Assembly: GCA_001298545.1 (NCBI GenBank)
Contig: LJCX01000029.1
Coordinates: forward strand, 806,001-870,000
From: Actinobacteria bacterium OV320
GTDB lineage: Bacteria; Actinomycetota; Actinomycetes; Streptomycetales; Streptomycetaceae
Direction: 5' to 3'
DNA length: 64,000 bases
In this document: positions 62,445 through 64,000 of the stretch, piece by piece
Layout of the letters: every line of letters begins with the position of its first letter
Position numbering within the stretch: the first letter of the stretch is position 1
The notes under the pieces: model-generated
Seen by the model: the letters and a program-made list of their open reading frames with translations, nothing else
The model's database searches: none
What the model was told of the DNA's origin: nothing
Made by a program: the position numbers and the translations under genes

Positions 62445-63377
62445 TCACGCCCTGTCCGCGACGCGCTCGCCGAGCAGGCCTTGTGGCCTGAACAGCAGTA
62501 CGAGGATGAGAAGTACGAAGGCCCAGACGTCGGCCCAGGACTGGCTGCCGAACTTGTCCATGCCGGGGATGTCGGCGATGTAGGCGGTGGCCAGGGTTTC
62601 GGCGATGCCGAGGACCACGCCGCCGATCATGGCGCCGTAGATGTTGCCGATGCCGCCGAGGACGGCCGCGGTGAAGGCCTTGAGACCGAGGATGAAGCCC
62701 ATGCGGTAGTCGATCTGGCCGTACTTCAGGCCGTAGGCGACACCGCCGATGGCGGCGAAGACGGCGCCGAGGGCGAAGGCGATCACGATGATGCGGTCGG
62801 TGTTGACGCCCATGAGCTTGGCGGTGTCCGGGTCCTGCGCGGTGGCCTGCATGCCGCGTCCGGTGCGGGTCTTCATGACGAAGTAGGCGAGGACGGCCAT
62901 GCTGATGGGGGCGGCGGCGAGGAGGAAGATGTCACCGGTCTGGATGGTGACGTCGCCGATGTGGAAGGGGCCGCCCTCGATCTGGGGGAAGGTACGGGCC
63001 GAGGTGGCCTCGGGGTACCAGGCCCAGACCGCCTGCTGGAGGGCCAGGGAGAGGCCGATGGCGGTGATGAGGGGGGCGAGGCGGGGTGCGCCGCGCAGGG
63101 GGCGGTAGGCGAACCGTTCCGCTCCGATGGCGACGAGGACGGCGACCAGGATGGCGCCGATGAGCATGAGCGGCAGGGCTATCCACATGGTCGTGCCGTT
63201 CGGCAGTACCCAGAGGTAGACGGAGAGAGCCCCGAATGCGCCCGTCATGAAGATCTCGCCGTGGGCGAAGTTGATGAGCTGGACGATGCCGTAGACCATT
63301 GTGTAGCCAATGGCGACCAGCCCGTACATGGATCCCAGTAGCAGGCCGTTGACCAGCTGCTGCGGCAGTTCGTTCAC
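62445..63377 (-). CDS. livH: Branched-chain amino acid ABC transporter permease LivH
   Basis: 310 aa. Permease with GLLLGSMYGLVAIGYTMVYGIVQLINFAHGEIFMTGAF, DIFLLAAAPISMAV, TGRGMQATAQDPDTAKLMGVNTDRII and LGGIGNIYGAMIGGVVLGIAE, the LivH signature segments. It is the second gene of the liv operon. The 110-bp gap to livK holds a hairpin. Confidence 0.95.
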   Translation of the reverse strand: MNELPQQLVNGLLLGSMYGLVAIGYTMVYGIVQLINFAHGEIFMTGAFGALSVYLWVLPNGTTMWIALPLMLIGAILVAVLVAIGAERFAYRPLRGAPRLAPLITAIGLSLALQQAVWAWYPEATSARTFPQIEGGPFHIGDVTIQTGDIFLLAAAPISMAVLAYFVMKTRTGRGMQATAQDPDTAKLMGVNTDRIIVIAFALGAVFAAIGGVAYGLKYGQIDYRMGFILGLKAFTAAVLGGIGNIYGAMIGGVVLGIAETLATAYIADIPGMDKFGSQSWADVWAFVLLILVLLFRPQGLLGERVADRA

Positions 63378-63432
63378 CGCATGTCCTCCGAGACGTTCGG
63401 ATAATTTCGACGTGTGTGTCCGGATGTGAGTT

Positions 63433-63466
63433 CGCGCGGGGCGCCAGTGGAACAGCGCCCCGCGCG
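63433..63466 (-). terminator. Hairpin between livK and livH (likely partial terminator)
   Basis: A perfect 12-bp stem CGCGCGGGGCGC/GCGCCCCGCGCG with a 10-nt loop lies between the substrate-binding gene and the permease genes, with no T-tract. In ABC operons such hairpins let the binding protein be made in excess. Confidence 0.65.
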
Positions 63467-63487
63467 GCTCATGTGATGCGGGGTGGG

Positions 63488-64000
63488 TCAGCCGGAGTAG
63501 GTGCCGGACTTGACCGGCTTCCAGGCGCCGTTCTCGACGGCGTAGACGGTGAGCTGCTTGTTGGTGGCGTCACCGAACTCGTCGAAGGAGACCTTGCCGG
63601 TCACACCGTCGAAGGAGACGTTCTGCATGGCGGCGGTGACCTTGGCGCGGGCGTCGTCGGGAAGCTTGCCGTCGTTGTCGTCGACGACCTTCTTCACGGC
63701 CTCGATGATCGCCCAGGCCGAGTCGTAGGAGTAGCCGCCGTAGGCCTCGTAGGCCTCCTTGTAGCCCTCGGTCTTGTAGTTGGCGACGAACTCCTTGGCG
63801 GAGGGGAGCTGCTCGACCGGTGCGCCGACGGAGGTGGCGAGGTCGCCGGCGGCGGTGGCGCCGGCCAGCTTGATGAAGTCGGCGCTGTAGATGCCGTCAC
63901 CGCCGACCACGGGGATCTTGGCGCCGGCGGCCTTGATCTGCTTGCTCAGCGGGCCGGCCTGCGGGTACTCGCCGCCGTAGTAGACGACGTCGGCACCGGA
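63488..64000 (-). CDS. livK: Branched-chain amino acid ABC transporter substrate-binding protein (C-terminal part)
   Basis: Only the last 170 residues or so are visible because the gene runs off the right edge; the frame stays open to 64000. The segments GADVVYYGGEYPQAGPLSKQ, YSADFIKLAGATAAGDLATSVG and GYSYDSAWAIIEAVKKV are typical of LivK-type periplasmic binding proteins, lipoprotein-anchored in actinobacteria. The N-terminal lipobox would lie outside the window. Confidence 0.9.
   Translation of the reverse strand, partial: SGADVVYYGGEYPQAGPLSKQIKAAGAKIPVVGGDGIYSADFIKLAGATAAGDLATSVGAPVEQLPSAKEFVANYKTEGYKEAYEAYGGYSYDSAWAIIEAVKKVVDDNDGKLPDDARAKVTAAMQNVSFDGVTGKVSFDEFGDATNKQLTVYAVENGAWKPVKSGTYSG

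Overview
The window is a high-GC actinobacterial chromosome segment that looks like Streptomyces. The evidence is the very high G+C, GTG and TTG starts, GTGA/ATGA start-stop overlaps, several leaderless promoters, and the gene content: a PriA-type his/trp bifunctional isomerase, a TrpM-like peptide in the trp locus, an ANTAR response regulator and a KstR2-type regulator. No database was searched. Gene names rest on recognised motifs and remembered family members.

Layout. 0-6 kb: an edge fragment of a minus-strand gene, then a histidine operon (hisD-hisC-hisB-small membrane ORF-hisH-priA-ridA-hisF) coupled almost throughout by 4-bp overlaps. 6-16.5 kb: two minus-strand genes (VOC protein, MDMPI-type protein), then hisI and the tryptophan locus (trpE, Trp-associated membrane protein, HGxxPAAW protein, DUF2752 protein, trpC, trpM-like, trpB, trpA), followed by a DsbA-like thioredoxin-fold protein and lgt. 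16.5-24.5 kb: a seven-gene minus-strand operon with four ADP-ribosylglycohydrolase (ARH) family proteins, ribokinase, a CaiB/BaiF CoA-transferase and a CitE/HpcH-type CoA lyase. 24.6-32 kb: an iron-box-preceded VIT1-type transporter gene and gltBD. 32-35.7 kb: GH46 chitosanase, VWA protein, HutD-like protein, and a divergent TetR/FBP-domain pair with a palindromic operator. 35.7-45.7 kb: a cluster matching the mycobacterial KstR2 regulon for steroid C/D-ring (HIP) breakdown: two acyl-CoA dehydrogenases, IpdF, KstR2, FadA6, IpdC, IpdB, IpdA, EchA20 and two further SDRs. 45.7-57.2 kb: a metalloprotease-like protein, chorismate mutase, M1 aminopeptidase N, a PLP decarboxylase plus siderophore-type amine N-monooxygenase, a Tat-exported 5'-nucleotidase, a SIMPL-domain protein and pyruvate kinase. 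57.2-64 kb: a LAGLIDADG-type protein next to tRNA-Leu(CAA), a PdtaR-like ANTAR response regulator and a branched-chain amino acid ABC operon (livK partial, livH, livM, livG, livF).

How it works together. Amino-acid anabolism (His, Trp, Glu, chorismate mutase) and uptake (Liv) form the conserved backbone. Catabolic or accessory cassettes are set into it: the ARH/ribokinase/CoA operon, the HIP-type steroid cluster with two predicted KstR2 operators, and the two-gene siderophore cassette. The observations most worth following are the ARH operon, the KstR2-like regulon with its operators, the tandem iron boxes before the VIT1 gene, the TetR palindrome over a leaderless promoter, and a GC-skew reversal near 57 kb that does not depend on gene orientation.
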